Assembly (NCBI GenBank): GCA_008931825.1
Contig: QXVZ01030562.1
Coordinates: forward strand, 4,611-46,895
Source of the DNA: Phallusia fumigata
Taxonomy: Eukaryota > Chordata > Ascidiacea > Phlebobranchia > Ascidiidae
Direction: 5' to 3'
Length of the DNA: 42,285 nucleotides
How positions within the stretch are numbered: the first letter of the stretch is position 1; every line of letters begins with the position of its first letter. Below, one piece after another: positions 25,911-37,400 of this stretch. The notes beneath the pieces are model-generated. The model saw only the letters and a program-made list of their open reading frames with translations. It did no database searches and had not been told where the DNA came from. A program made the position numbers and the translations under genes.

Positions 25911-27401
25911 TTTCAACCCAATTTTGCACAAAAAATTATTATTAAACCAGCATTGTAAATACACCCAAAAGTAATTCTAAATGGAAAAGGCAGGTACATG
26001 TAGATATTATCCAGATTGGAAAGAATGGCCTCCGCGCAATATTTTGATTTTTGACCCTACCATCCGCGCACTTTGGGTGATTTGAGTACAAATCCGCGCA
26101 CAACCTACACCAACTGCTTTTTTTTGTAAATAGTTTATTTATTTGCTAAAAAATCTTACAGCTTTAACAACTACCAATATAACTTGAACGGCTTCGCAAC
26201 GCAATGTCATTTCGTTTGATCGAAAACACAGAAAAACGTAAAATTGTTACGCATGACTGCGCAAGGCAGTGTTTCCTATTATGTAGACTGATAATTGCCA
26301 TCTAACACAAATGTTACATCTTGTTTGCCAGTAATTGCTGATTTCTATGAATGCACATTTTTTCTCTACACTAATGTGTGGTGCAATCTCATACGGTCTG
26401 TGACGTAACAATAAGAGACCAAGTTTTAAGTGATAACGCAACGTGGGTTTGTTCTTTTTGTGTCTGACAACTGTGGAGCACAGTGCTACGTCATTTTAAT
26501 CTGCAAAGATTTTTTTGTGTTGCGAGCGAACATTTCTGGTGAGTCTCTTTGTACATATGTGTGTAACGACTGAAGTACCAAATAACCGAAACGTGTAAAT
26601 TGTTACTGTGGCAAAGTTAACTGCGATGACTTAGAAGTCAGTTCGCTGAACAGTATATAGCAGCCCTTGTTTATGTGATTAAGTTTACACACGGTGTTGA
26701 CGCTGCCTTTGTACTCACAGTGTCTCTCTTGCATTTATACACACGTGAAGCGTGGTGTATTCAATCTTCTGTCGCCCAAAGTTATCGGTAAGCATTGTGT
26801 GTGTTACTTCATAGTGGCGCATTGTAGCTTATGTTGCTTGTTCGTTTAGGTGTGCGACAGTAACTACTTAGACCGTCTCTATGGTCCAGAGATTCCCGGT
26901 TCCCAAATAGTTGGTGAGCCTTATGCTGTAATTTACTACGTGTGAAGTGTATTTGTTTGACACATTGCCTTCTGTGTAGAAACCGTGTCCTTCGTGTTCT
27001 AAGGGTCCACGTGTCTTTTCGTCTCCTCCCGACGTTTGTATCGTCTACATTTCGAATTCATTCTATCTTGCGTACGATTGCGTACTGCACATTCGACAAC
27101 AAGAATAACATCAACTGAGTGAGCGAGTTTGAGGCCCATTAAGGATACGCGTTTTAACTGCGGGAATTCCGCCTCGTGTGACGTTCCGCGCCAAGAACCA
27201 GGGCGCGTTCAACGGACGTTACAACAAATGACAGTCTATAAGTAGCACATTGACCAAACCTAACCATTTACCAGATTGCAGCATGAAATTGCTAAACTGT
27301 GATACCATCATAGAATACTAACCAAGTAATCTATGATACCATAGATATTAAGTACAGATTGGAAACAAGCCCAAACGGTTCTTTCAGTCACAGCGCACCG
27401 A
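25911..27401. other. BAX upstream region and unassigned DNA
   Basis: No gene is recognised. Just upstream of BAX is a cluster of three identical octamers (see 26031-26100). From about 26450 to 27250 the DNA is less AT-rich and has no conserved frame on either strand; it may belong to the flank of the transposon relic that follows. Confidence 0.45.
26031..26100. promoter_or_regulatory. Three TCCGCGCA octamers upstream of BAX
   Basis: TCCGCGCA occurs at 26031-26038, 26063-26070 and 26093-26100, with spacings of 32 and 30 bp, about three DNA turns. The copies lie 121-190 bases upstream of the BAX start codon, in a promoter-like position. The minus-strand reading TGCGCGGA loosely resembles E2F-type GCGCG cores. 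The binding factor is unknown. Confidence 0.4.
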
Positions 27402-27549
27402 GCGGCCCTGCAGTTTTAGACTTGCGAGAGGCGGACCAAGCGGCCCTGCAGTTTTTCAATTGTGAAAGGCGGACCGTGCGGCTCTGCAGTTTTAGATTTG
27501 CGAGAGGTGTACCGAGGGCAACGAGCGGCCTTGCCGTTTCAGACGGCAC
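27402..27549. repeat. 38-bp tandem repeat
   Basis: Units at 27402-27439, 27440-27477 and 27478-27515 each run GCGGCyCTGCAG...GAGAGGyGkACC, and a degenerate partial unit follows (about 27525-27549). The array is far more GC-rich than its surroundings. It ends about 60 bases before the THAP start codon of the transposase relic, where a promoter or subterminal transposase-binding repeats would lie. Confidence 0.8.
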
Positions 27550-27609
27550 CCCTTCTAATAGGTCGCTGATTTTTGCAACGTGGTTGTTTGTTGTAAGGTA
27601 GGTAAGAAC

Positions 27610-30600
27610 ATGGCGCGATCGTTTTGTGCAGTTCCGGGATGTCCTTCTTCGTACTCCAGAAACAAAGAAGATCACGAAGAAAAATAGCGCCAAATATTTG
27701 TTGTCGCCAACATAAAGTTTTTAAAACCGAATACCCCGAAAGACCGCCATTACGAAAATTTACGGCAGTTGAGAGACCCCCAATCAAAGGAAGATAACAT
27801 TCTTTCAAAACTTCAAAGAAACTAGTGTGGAATATGCGATCTTCATTTCAATCCAAATGACTTTTTTTAAGGTAAGAAAGTTTGTAATATAACTTGCAGG
27901 ACTGTCAAGGCCTATTCCAGATAAGTTGAGTTTTTTGCTTGAATATTGTGCAGACAAACAAGGGAAACGACGACTAAAGTATGGCGTCATTCACACAGAA
28001 AACATACCATCAAAGTCTGTTTCCAAACAGCATATACAACAGCCAGAAAACCTCCAGTTAAATATGATGTACCCAAAAAAGTTATATGCTCATCTTTCAG
28101 GGTTGCCAGATTAGCTTTTTTGACGCCAAATTCCAGAAACCTGGCTTTTTTCAACATGGTTGGCGTCAGAAAATTCGTTTTGGCTTTTTTACATTGTTTC
28201 TGAAATTATATCGATGTGGCCATTTCAATAAAATTACACTGATGATTTCAGACATTTGAGAAGTTTAGATTGTATACTTCCAGCCTAAATATGAAACATT
28301 ACATTCTGTGCTGTTGCGAACTTGCGAAGTTTATGGTTTTTGCTCATAACTGTGATTTGTAAATCATACAAATCGTGTAGTTTCTGTGAGTAGTGATTAT
28401 AAATGGACTTGAAACCATGGAGTCATATTTTGGTTGGTCTGTTCCAGCAAGATTTAAATGTAGATCCTATAAACACACACGTTTGGACTATCTTTTGAGG
28501 AGCATTACACATTTTACCGTGTGCCCAGGATGGAATGTCAATAATAATGCCAGTTTTGGACTAGAGCAAATATACCTATTTTGGACCTATCTCAAACACT
28601 AATGTTAGGGACAATAACGCTCCCTACTCCCTAGTTGAATAATAAAATCTTTCCCGCCACAACGGCTATTGCAACTGACCGTACTCATTCTACCAGTTGA
28701 AAACTGAAAGGTACCATTGGCAGAAAGTGCTTGAATTCTACAACTAATCTTGGCACGTTTAAATATTTACGCATAGAACTTGAATCAGATCAAACAGCAA
28801 AGCATATTGTACCATACAAAGAAGGCAGGAAGTTGAAATATACATTTTTAAACAGAGTAGCCAACTGCTCTATATTATGTGAGAATCAAAGTCAGTGCAA
28901 TAATTGCAAGATTCTATACAAATAAGAGGATGGACTGCAGCAAAGAAGGGAAACTTACAGAAGAACTGCAAATAAGAAAACGAGATTAATTACAGCAAAG
29001 GCATGGAAATGTAGGCTTCTAGCAACAGCAAAGAAACTAAAAAACAAGTGTGCAGGAAAAGTGAGGTAATATTTTTAGCATGAACCTCAACATTAATTTC
29101 TGTTTAGGATTCAAACAATGCGAAAAAAGATTCAACATGAAAACGAATTAGTTCATACAGATAAAGAACTGGCTAATGATATACCGTACGTATCATCATG
29201 GAACAGGGAAAAGTGAATTTTGCAAAATGTTTTGCTGAGCAATTGAAGCTGCAGTCAAGACATAAAAATGCAATGCGATTTTATCCTGAAATTATTCGGT
29301 GAATACCCTTGTTGTTATCATTATTTTGAGTTGTTTCAAACAACAATATAGATTTGCTCTTAATCTTGCAACAAAAGGCCCATCATGTTACGATCAGTTG
29401 GGGCAAACTGAAGTAGTTGTTTTACCATCAAAAAGAGCATTGATTACAGGTATATATACTCCATTTTAGCATGTATTCATAATTGTTCATTATACACCAT
29501 TTTTCCTTTTTGGTAGAAATGCTAAAAAACCTGAAGTAGGTTGAACAAGGACAACAATGGATTGTATTCAAAGTTCTGCAAATTGCTCCGCACATGAAAA
29601 GCTTACCTTTTTAACTCTAGATGAGACGAAGAGTAAACATAATTTATTCCAACAGTTACTTCTCTGAAGTTAGTCTAATGATTCTATGGTTCTTGCAGTT
29701 TGGCAGAACTTGGTGTATGTTTCACCCAATGGACAAATTTTAGGTTTCGCCAACCTTGGAAACGTACCGAACTTTAAAAAAGGTGAAATGGCGACACATG
29801 CACTTGTTGTCAAGGGAAAATCTTTTTACGGAACACCAAGTCGTAAGTATCCGCTGGCCTATTTTGGTACATCTTCAGTTGATTGTTACTTGCTGGCCAT
29901 AATTGTTTGGGATTCAATTGGTTTATTGGAGTGTAATGGTTTGCATGTAAGGTATACTTGAGAGTGGTAGAAATGAAGAAGAAAATGTATCAATCTTTAA
30001 CTTAGGTTCTTGTACAATGTTTGCAAATATGTGTCAGGCAAACTTTCACATGAAACAGAAAATGTGTTCGCACCTGGCAGAAAGTTATGCTTGATTCCAG
30101 ATTCACTTCACTTGCTAAAAACAACAAGAAACTGCCTTTTACGAGCAAAAGTAGTGGAAATGGCAAAATGCTGATTTACTGTAATGGAAAACACATTGTT
30201 TGGGACCACTTTCAATACATCCAAGCTAAAAACGGTTTGATATAAACTTACTTGTGACAAAATATTACAATGTTAAACTAGCAGCACAAACTTTGTCACA
30301 ACGGGTAGGAATGGCAATAAAAGGTGGGTGTAACCTAAAAAAGGGGAGATGGAGGAAACCGTAAAATTTGTTTTGAACAAATGGTTTGATTTTATGAACA
30401 CCAAAATTGGGAAAGGAAAAACTGCTACTATAGGTATGTTAGATTAGCTCACTTCTAAGGAATATTAATGATGAGAGGCTGCATTGGTTGGAAACTACAT
30501 TTGTGCATATGGAGAGAAGACAATGTCAAAAAGTTTTGGAAATCTGCTGCTGAAAAATCATTTTATCAAACCAGACATTTGTAGGATTGTATGTGGCTAA

Positions 30601-30735
30601 GGGAATTGTTTGTCTCATAAAATGTTTGCTTGTTTTTGGTTTCCATTTTGTCGCAAGTAAACCAAGCGAATTTCACAAGATGTTTTGGAGGCATATTTAC
30701 CCACCAACGATCAATTGGCAGACGAAATAACCCTG
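27610..30735 (+). pseudogene. Decayed P-element/THAP9-like transposase
   Basis: Fragments in family order but in shifting frames. A THAP start at 27610 (MARSFCAVPGCPSSYSRN, stop at 27685) is followed by the THAP CDLHF.P.DF block near 27833-27868. Then come the post-THAP RRLKYGVIHTENIPSKS (about 27970-28020), a basic helical segment (about 28930-29070), KNAMRFYPEIIR (about 29268-29300), FALNLATKGPSCYDQL (29352-29400), LPSKRAL, GQILGFANLGNVPN and ATHALVV (about 29730-29815), DSLHLLKTTRNCLL (about 30103-30145), NGKHIVWDHFQYIQA (30187-30230), KLAAQTLSQRV (about 30279-30310) and KFVLNKWFDFMN (about 30365-30400). These are the coiled-coil, RNase-H-like and GTP-binding-insertion landmarks of P-type transposases. 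In-frame stops, frame changes, and Asn in the expected LGD-type acidic block indicate inactivity. Some gt...ag breaks suggest old introns. Terminal repeats were not identified. Confidence 0.82.
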
Positions 30736-31027
30736 ACATTAAAAAGTTCGGATGCAGAAACAACATCATTGTAACACTTTCGTTTGCGTGACTCCTGACC
30801 ACGCAAATCGTCACACGAGGCTATTTGAAAAACGCGGGCACCAGGTTCCAAAACAAACAACTTTATTGTCAAATTCCGGTCAATCCAGGTTTTTCTGTGC
30901 AAGAAAAACGAAAGCAACTTGAAGTTGAAGAGATTAATTTAGGTATCGAAAGTCAAAATAGTACAATTTATGCAGATGTACCCCCTGCGGGTTGCGAACC
31001 CCAGTTTGTAAAGCTCTGATCGAGACC

Positions 31028-31827
31028 TTCACACTGTCCCAGCTAAACGGACGTACATAATGAACTTACATTTGTTTTATGGTGTAGCCTTTAAGACGCA
31101 TGATAAAAGACTGAAGTCGACACACCTTAATGTGTGTCTTATAAAACCTACTTGAAACCCGTGGTGAATTGTTACTTAAATTCGTCCGTCAACAAAGTGA
31201 GCATGTGCTTTTCTGCCACGGTCTTTTTTAGGATTGCATTTTTTGTGTATCCGTCGTGCTGTACCTCTTACTTTAGACATGTCCGTTAAAATATGCTAAA
31301 AAAATCTGGAAGATATACGGCTACTGTAATCTCTAGTAGCCTAAACAAGAGTCAGTCAGTTTCACTTAATAAGAAATCCTCTTGAGAATGGAAAAATGAT
31401 CTGCAAGTTAGGCGTCTGAAAAAACTCTNTTCACACTGTCCCAGCTAAACGGACGTACATAATGAACTTACATTTGTTTTATGGTGTAGCCTTTAAGACG
31501 CATGATAAAAGACTGAAGTCGACACACCTTAATGTGTGTCTTATAAAACCTACTTGAAACCCGTGGTGAATTGTTACTTAAATTCGTCCGTCAACAAAGT
31601 AAGCATGTGCTTTTCTGCCACGGTCTTTAGGATTGCATTTCTTGTGTATCCGTCGTGCTGTACCTCTTACTTTAGACATGTCCGTTAAAATATGTTTAAA
31701 AAAATCTTGAAGATATGCTGCTACTGTAATCTCTAGTAGCCTAAACAAGAGTCAGTCAGTTTCACTTAATAAGAAATCCTCTTGAGAATGGTAAATGATC
31801 TGCAAGTTAGGCGTCAGAAAAAACTCT
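31028..31827. repeat. Allelic near-duplicate around n at 31429
   Basis: 31028-31428 and 31430-31827 are about 97% identical, both starting TTCACACTGTCCCAGC and ending AAAAAACTCT, with a 4-base indel near 31230/31626. They are non-coding and lie downstream of PIPOX. The pattern matches the other n-flanking duplicates. Confidence 0.8.
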
Positions 31828-31899
31828 ACAATGCATTGCACTTTGATAGCCATTAAAAATTCACACAATCTTAGAGTCAGATATTGAACAGATATAAAC

Positions 31900-33850
31900 T
31901 TAGAGGCGGGGTCGACGGTATTTTCGGTTCAAGCTAAACGGTCGTAGATCATAATCTTGTTGTTTAAGGGTTGCAAGATTGGCCAAGATTCTTCCAATCG
32001 TAGGTGCCGGGCCAAATCCGTGACCTGATAAAGAAATTACGTTAAACATTTTTGGATTTGTGTCACAATCCTACAGAACAGAACGAGCCAAGATTATTTA
32101 CAATAAAAGACAGTTCACCTGAAAATCCTGCTCCCAAAATGATGTTTCTATGCTGCGGGTGATAATCCAAAATAAAGTCACTGTCTGGGGTCATCTGTAA
32201 CAAACAGTATACTTGAGTTGATAATTTACCGTTTCACGTAAACAAATGGTATACTGTACCCTGCTTATACGGTATGTCTACTATAGTGATGAAATTGATA
32301 AACTTTTCATGATTTTCACAACAAAATCGAACGTTTTTTGTGCATGACAAACCGTTTGCAAAAACGTTTCAGTGATTGCCGGTTCTGGCTCCAAAAAGGT
32401 GAGGTGCTTTGCGACGATATCCTTTAATATTGCAAAACGTTCAAGTGCCAATTCTTTGTCCGTACGAGAAGGTGTTTTGTCCCTCGCGTCCGCATCAGCA
32501 GAAACCCGATAATGATAACACACCTGTGTAAAACCATTTCGTAGGTACCTGCAGTTGCTAGTTCATATATCGGCTTGGCGTAATGTACAAGCCTCACATA
32601 CTCTTTTGTCAGAGGTGCTTTGATCGTTAAATTGTCTTATAGATGGTTTTATTTCTTTTAGATAGACAAGGGCCTACAGTTGTTTACCTTCACCATACCG
32701 GGGTATTCGTAGTCAGGTGTGGAATACACGTGGTAATCGGATATGTAGACCATGAATGGAAAGTCGTAATGTGCACGACCGATAAAAGAATCCCGAATTT
32801 TCCAATGGTGTGTTTTGACCATTTTGGCCTGTACAAAATATTAATGCTAAATTACAAGTACAAATTATTTTGGCTTTTCAAAACATCTGGATTGCGACAA
32901 ATAATTAAAGCCGTTCAAAACAAAAGACCAGTTACCTCGACCGGAGCCTGCACATCCAGGCCTTGTAGAACTTCGCCGATCCACGATCCACAGGCAAGCA
33001 CCACGGTTTTGGATGTGTACAAACTTTTTGTCGTTTCTATAGCTACGTTATCTCCATTTAAAGGTTTTAGGGCCAGTACTTTTTCTTCATCACGTATGGT
33101 TCCACCCAATGCCTGAAATTGTTTCTGACAAGGCAAAACTGCGAGTTATTCGGCGAAGTTTGATAATCGGTTTCTTGCGGTGATCTTCTTACCCAAATGG
33201 CCCGCAGGCATTTATCAGCCTTTAGCACAGACCCTGTTTCCTCAAAATATGCTGCAAAATTGTCGTCAAAATCCATGCCTAAATACGCTTTGCCGATTTC
33301 GTGCCCAGCATATGACTTGTATCCCACACCGTTTTGGTCCATGTAGCGCTTCATATGACTAATAAGGTCACCCGTGGTAGCTTTTTCCGCGATGGTTAAA
33401 TGTCCAGTGTGCCTACATGCATAACGCAAAAAAATCATTTGATGTGAATCCAACAAGCTTAATTAAACAGCAGCGCGAACTTATGGGTCCAGTAGCATCG
33501 ATTAAATTATTTACTTTGCTGTTTCGACATTTCACTTACATTACTAGGTGTGTTCCGGATTTACGCTCCAGCGATGCCCAATGCCGCATGGCTTCAGGAA
33601 CCAATTCTGAGCAATAAGGCTTGCGGTGGGTTTGTTTTGTCAGACGAGTGTGGCCATGGGAGCTCCCTCTTGTGTGTGGCAACGAAAACTGCAAAAAACA
33701 TTGCAAAACAGTTCGGTCTAACCGTTAAGACAAACACATGCAACCTTTACCCACCTGATCCAACAGCAAGACCCTTTTTTCCTGCAGTGCCAAATGGTAT
33801 GCAGTCCACGATCCTATGATACCTGCGCCTACAACTACTACGTCATACAT
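31900..33850 (-). CDS. PIPOX: PIPOX-like FAD-dependent amine oxidase (sarcosine/pipecolate oxidase family)
   Basis: Eight exons on the minus strand give about 388 residues (human 390): 33850-33755, 33688-33540, 33412-33193, 33124-32936, 32828-32688, 32523-32353, 32194-32119, 32024-31900. The N-terminal dinucleotide-binding motif is GAGIIG (residues 8-13), then [12 protein letters not shown] (36-47), matching the PHSRGSSHGQSR of PIPOX. Later blocks are [10 protein letters not shown], the EYPGMVKV...HY region, [21 protein letters not shown] and [13 protein letters not shown]. Family members oxidise sarcosine, L-pipecolate or related secondary amines in peroxisomes with covalently bound FAD. Here the residue aligned with the FAD-linking Cys (human Cys319) is Phe319. 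The C-terminus is -RPRL, not a canonical SKL-type peroxisomal signal. Substrate and location are therefore less certain than the fold. The SLC23 gene lies 597 bp upstream on the same strand. Confidence 0.92.
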
Positions 33851-34447
33851 GTTGGAAGGCAAAAGCAACTTTGCTGTCCTATTCCTCTTACACACAGCCT
33901 AGGTTTTCTAGACAAGGCTGATAAACGATATCGCAGCAACAATTACCGCTTACTCTCAAAGTTAAACATTTACAGACCGCAAGGCTCTTTTTACTGCGGT
34001 CAAAGGTACAGCAAATTCACATGTTCCTCTCGTTTTGCAAACCTATTTGCTTTGGGACTCCATTTGAGAGATGTTAGCCCTTTTTAATGACAACCGTTTC
34101 GTTTTGCAAGCCTGTGACACAGGCTGTTTGTATGAGTAAGTTAGCTCATGTGGATTTATCAAAATTATATAGATTGCCTAAGTGAAAAATCAGCAGCTCA
34201 AAGTGGCTAAACATTTATTCATGCTGGTGAACCAGAGGCGAAAATACATGTGCACATTTTTAGGCAATGAAATAATCGTATGTTGGACTACACGGGTAAT
34301 CAACACAACACATGACATCATATTTAACGACTGTTGCCCTACAGAATAAAAGTACAACAAACGAAACAGAACTAGAGGTATAAAGGCAATAACTTTGGTA
34401 CACAACCGGATATTTTAACATACACGTGTGAGATCTAGATAGTTGGT
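33851..34447. other. Intergenic: SLC23 3' flank / PIPOX upstream
   Basis: No coding block. The SLC23 3'-UTR probably ends near the AATAAA at 34214-34219 (minus), leaving about 350 bases for PIPOX upstream control. Confidence 0.5.
34214..34219 (-). terminator. Candidate poly(A) signal AATAAA for SLC23 gene
   Basis: AATAAA on the minus strand, about 230 bases after the SLC23 stop codon; the best canonical signal in the interval. Confidence 0.5.
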
Positions 34448-37400
34448 TTAACCGGAAGCATTTGTGTTCTGGTGTGAGGTAAAATCTGACATTCGAACTC
34501 CGTCGTCTGAAACGCTATCTGCGGTAACGGGCAGTATATCGAATGCTGGACAGACCGGAACATACCTAAACCCTTTCACCTTGTTCAACTGGCGTTGAAT
34601 GGGGCCTGAAACCGAAAAACACAGGCGGGGTTTTTATGTAATTACATACAAGAACGTATTTGGTGAATTTTGCCAGTTTTGTACCTGGGAAGTCATAGAT
34701 GTCCTCGGCAGCTTCTTCCGATGTGTCATGTTTTAGCCACGTTGCCAATCCGCGCTCCTCCTTTGTACCTAACGAAATAAAGATACATGCCAGAACTCAA
34801 AAGAAACAAAAAATAAGCGTACAAATCCATTTTGTGACACTCTACCCAGTTATATACAAGCCGCAAATCGGGCGTTTGGAATTATATGTTTATTAATTAC
34901 CAATTTAATAGCGTCGTGCAGCTATCAAAAGCGAATGTGATACTTGTAAACAGCATAACGTATTTATTTAAGTTTGCAAGATACTTGCAACACCTACAGA
35001 TGCAAGACAACATCTACCTGGAATTGTGTTGTCAAGAAGAAAGCCAGTAACGCCGGCTATGAACATTCCAGTTTGCAGAAGCACTAGAATAACTTGGTCG
35101 GCTTCGGCAGATCCTGTTAGCAACAAACAAGTGTCATGTGCGTTTTTAGCAACAGGGGACTGGACGCGGGAATACAAAACTCCGACACTGTTTTAGTTTC
35201 TTAGGCAATGCTAGCAGGTATTGATACCTGTATCGATAAGGGTGGAGTTTTTCTTGACCCACTCTGGCAGTGTGATGCCGAGAAAAGTTGAAAATCCCAT
35301 AACAAGCAAGTTGCGCGATGAGTTAAGGTCGACGAACTGTAAACTGGACATTCCAACGGCAGCAATCATTCCAAACATAACGCAGAACATCCCGCCTATA
35401 AAAACGTGTTTGTAAACCATAAAACATCTGCAAGACATTGGGAAGAAAATTTTTTCTGTTCAAAGTCAATTATATTTCATAACTTACCAACTACGGGATC
35501 AGGAATAGTTGTAAACAGGGCGCCGAATTTTCCGATTACAGCGAGCAACAGCATAATAATCGCTCCAGTTTGAACAACACGCCGGCTTCCAACCTAAGAA
35601 AACGTTTTAGTGTTTAACAGTACGGATTGCCGTCCAGTTTTCATGCGCTTAACCCAGCACCAACCTTGGTGATTCCAATGGCGCCTATGTTCTCGCTGTA
35701 GGATGTTGTGCCGTTTCCAGTTCCCAACGAGCCGGCGATCACGCAACCGATGCCTTCCATGAAAATGCCTCTGCACAAAAAACTCAGATTTCACAGGGAA
35801 CAAACCCAATTAAAAGTTGTTCGAATATGTGCGCTGAACACAGGCAGTTTGTGAGCAGGCGCACTTAAATGTAAAACTATCCTTACATTAAAAATTTTAA
35901 AAGAATATTCGTATGAGCAGCGTTTTTTTCATGCTCAATATCGAACCTGTTAATCGCATGTTTTGGTGGCGGGCGCACGTGGCAGAGACGTGCACAGGCG
36001 TAGTAGTCACCGATCGATTCAATCATTGACGCAANTGCTCAATATCGAACCTGTTAATCGCATGTTTTGGTGGCGGGCGCACGTGGCAGAGACGTGCACA
36101 GGCGTAGTAGTCACCGATCGATTCAATCATTGACGCAAGAACGCCGCTGATCATACCCAGCACCCCGGAAGCCGTCACTATAGGTAATCCCCATTGCCCT
36201 GGGAAAAATAACAAACGAAGTCATTGCAGACACGTTTACAACTTTTTGAACCCGAAATCGCACGTCACTTTCTAAACGGGAAACTTTTGCTGGGTTGTTT
36301 TGAAATAATGGTAAACTTACCCGGATATGGAACGCGGAACCAAGCAGCTTGAGAAAGGACACCGATCCTCACATCGGTTCGTGCAGCGTACCCGTACACT
36401 GCATCCGAGGTTGGAAACGCTCCCGCTGCGGTCAGAATCGCACAAAATCCCCAGGCCAACAAAACAGCCAAAATTACCTGAAAACAAAATACGTTGAATG
36501 CGTTTGCATCAACACATAAAGATTTCGTAACTCATCTGGCTTCAATTTATGACTGCTTTTGCTTGACAGAGTAGGACTGGATATCTCAAAATAGCTTACG
36601 TACCGGAAACAAAGAAAAGAATTTGATTCTGACGGTGCGGCAACCATTTCCACCGCAGCTAAAGTATGGAATTGGAAGTTCAATGTTTCGAAGATGTTGC
36701 GAAAATAAAATAATAAGGAAACTCGTTCTGAGAAAAAAACAGCATGTAAATTAACAAACTTATCCCGCTTTTGCATTTAAATTTGCGTACAATATTGCGA
36801 TTCCCCAGTGGGATCCAGCAAAATCGCCTGCGGGTCCAAAGAGTCCTAAACCAACCAATGTTATGGTTGGGGCGATTGTTAGAGGTCCGATCCTTGACAT
36901 TAGGAATCCGATCACCCCGGTAAAACCCAGAAGTACTTGGGTTAGTGATGCCACCATAATCGCACCTTGAACCTGGTGGACAAAACAAAGATTGGCTTTG
37001 TTGCAAAACAAAATGTATGAATACGGCGATGGTCTTGTAATAAAATTAGAGCGACTCGTACTGACATTCCTAATTTGTGTAATTAGCACTAAGTGCCAAA
37101 CTTGAGGGACAGAAGTTTGCAAAAACAAACAAACTGTGAGCTCAATTATAAAGAGATTTAAATGAAGAACTTACCTGAACCATTCGAGTTTTCCAGAAAT
37201 CTGGAGGATCTGTCGGTGGTTCTGTAGCGTTACCGGTCACGTTATCATTTGCCACAGGCACCGGAATTGAGGTCATAATCGCAATAGCCGGTGTCAAAAA
37301 CGAAAATGCTGCCCCTTGTACTATTGGCAGTCTGTAAAATTTAACCAACTTAAACAGCGATAATCAGGGAATTATTTGGATTTGTACTCCACTGCCCACC

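Noticed and set aside
25048-25945. Plus-strand frames across the BAX exon
   Set aside because: They are antisense shadows of a clearly conserved minus-strand BAX frame.
26450-27400. Possible LTR or primer-binding-site-like sequence (TTGGTGAGCC near 26911)
   Set aside because: No second LTR copy, no polypurine tract and no reverse-transcriptase or gag-like frame in the window.
28083-28200. GGTTGCCAGATTAGC...GGCTTTTTT repeats inside the transposase relic, possibly a nested element
   Set aside because: Only loose internal repetition; no matching inverted terminus or target duplication could be found.
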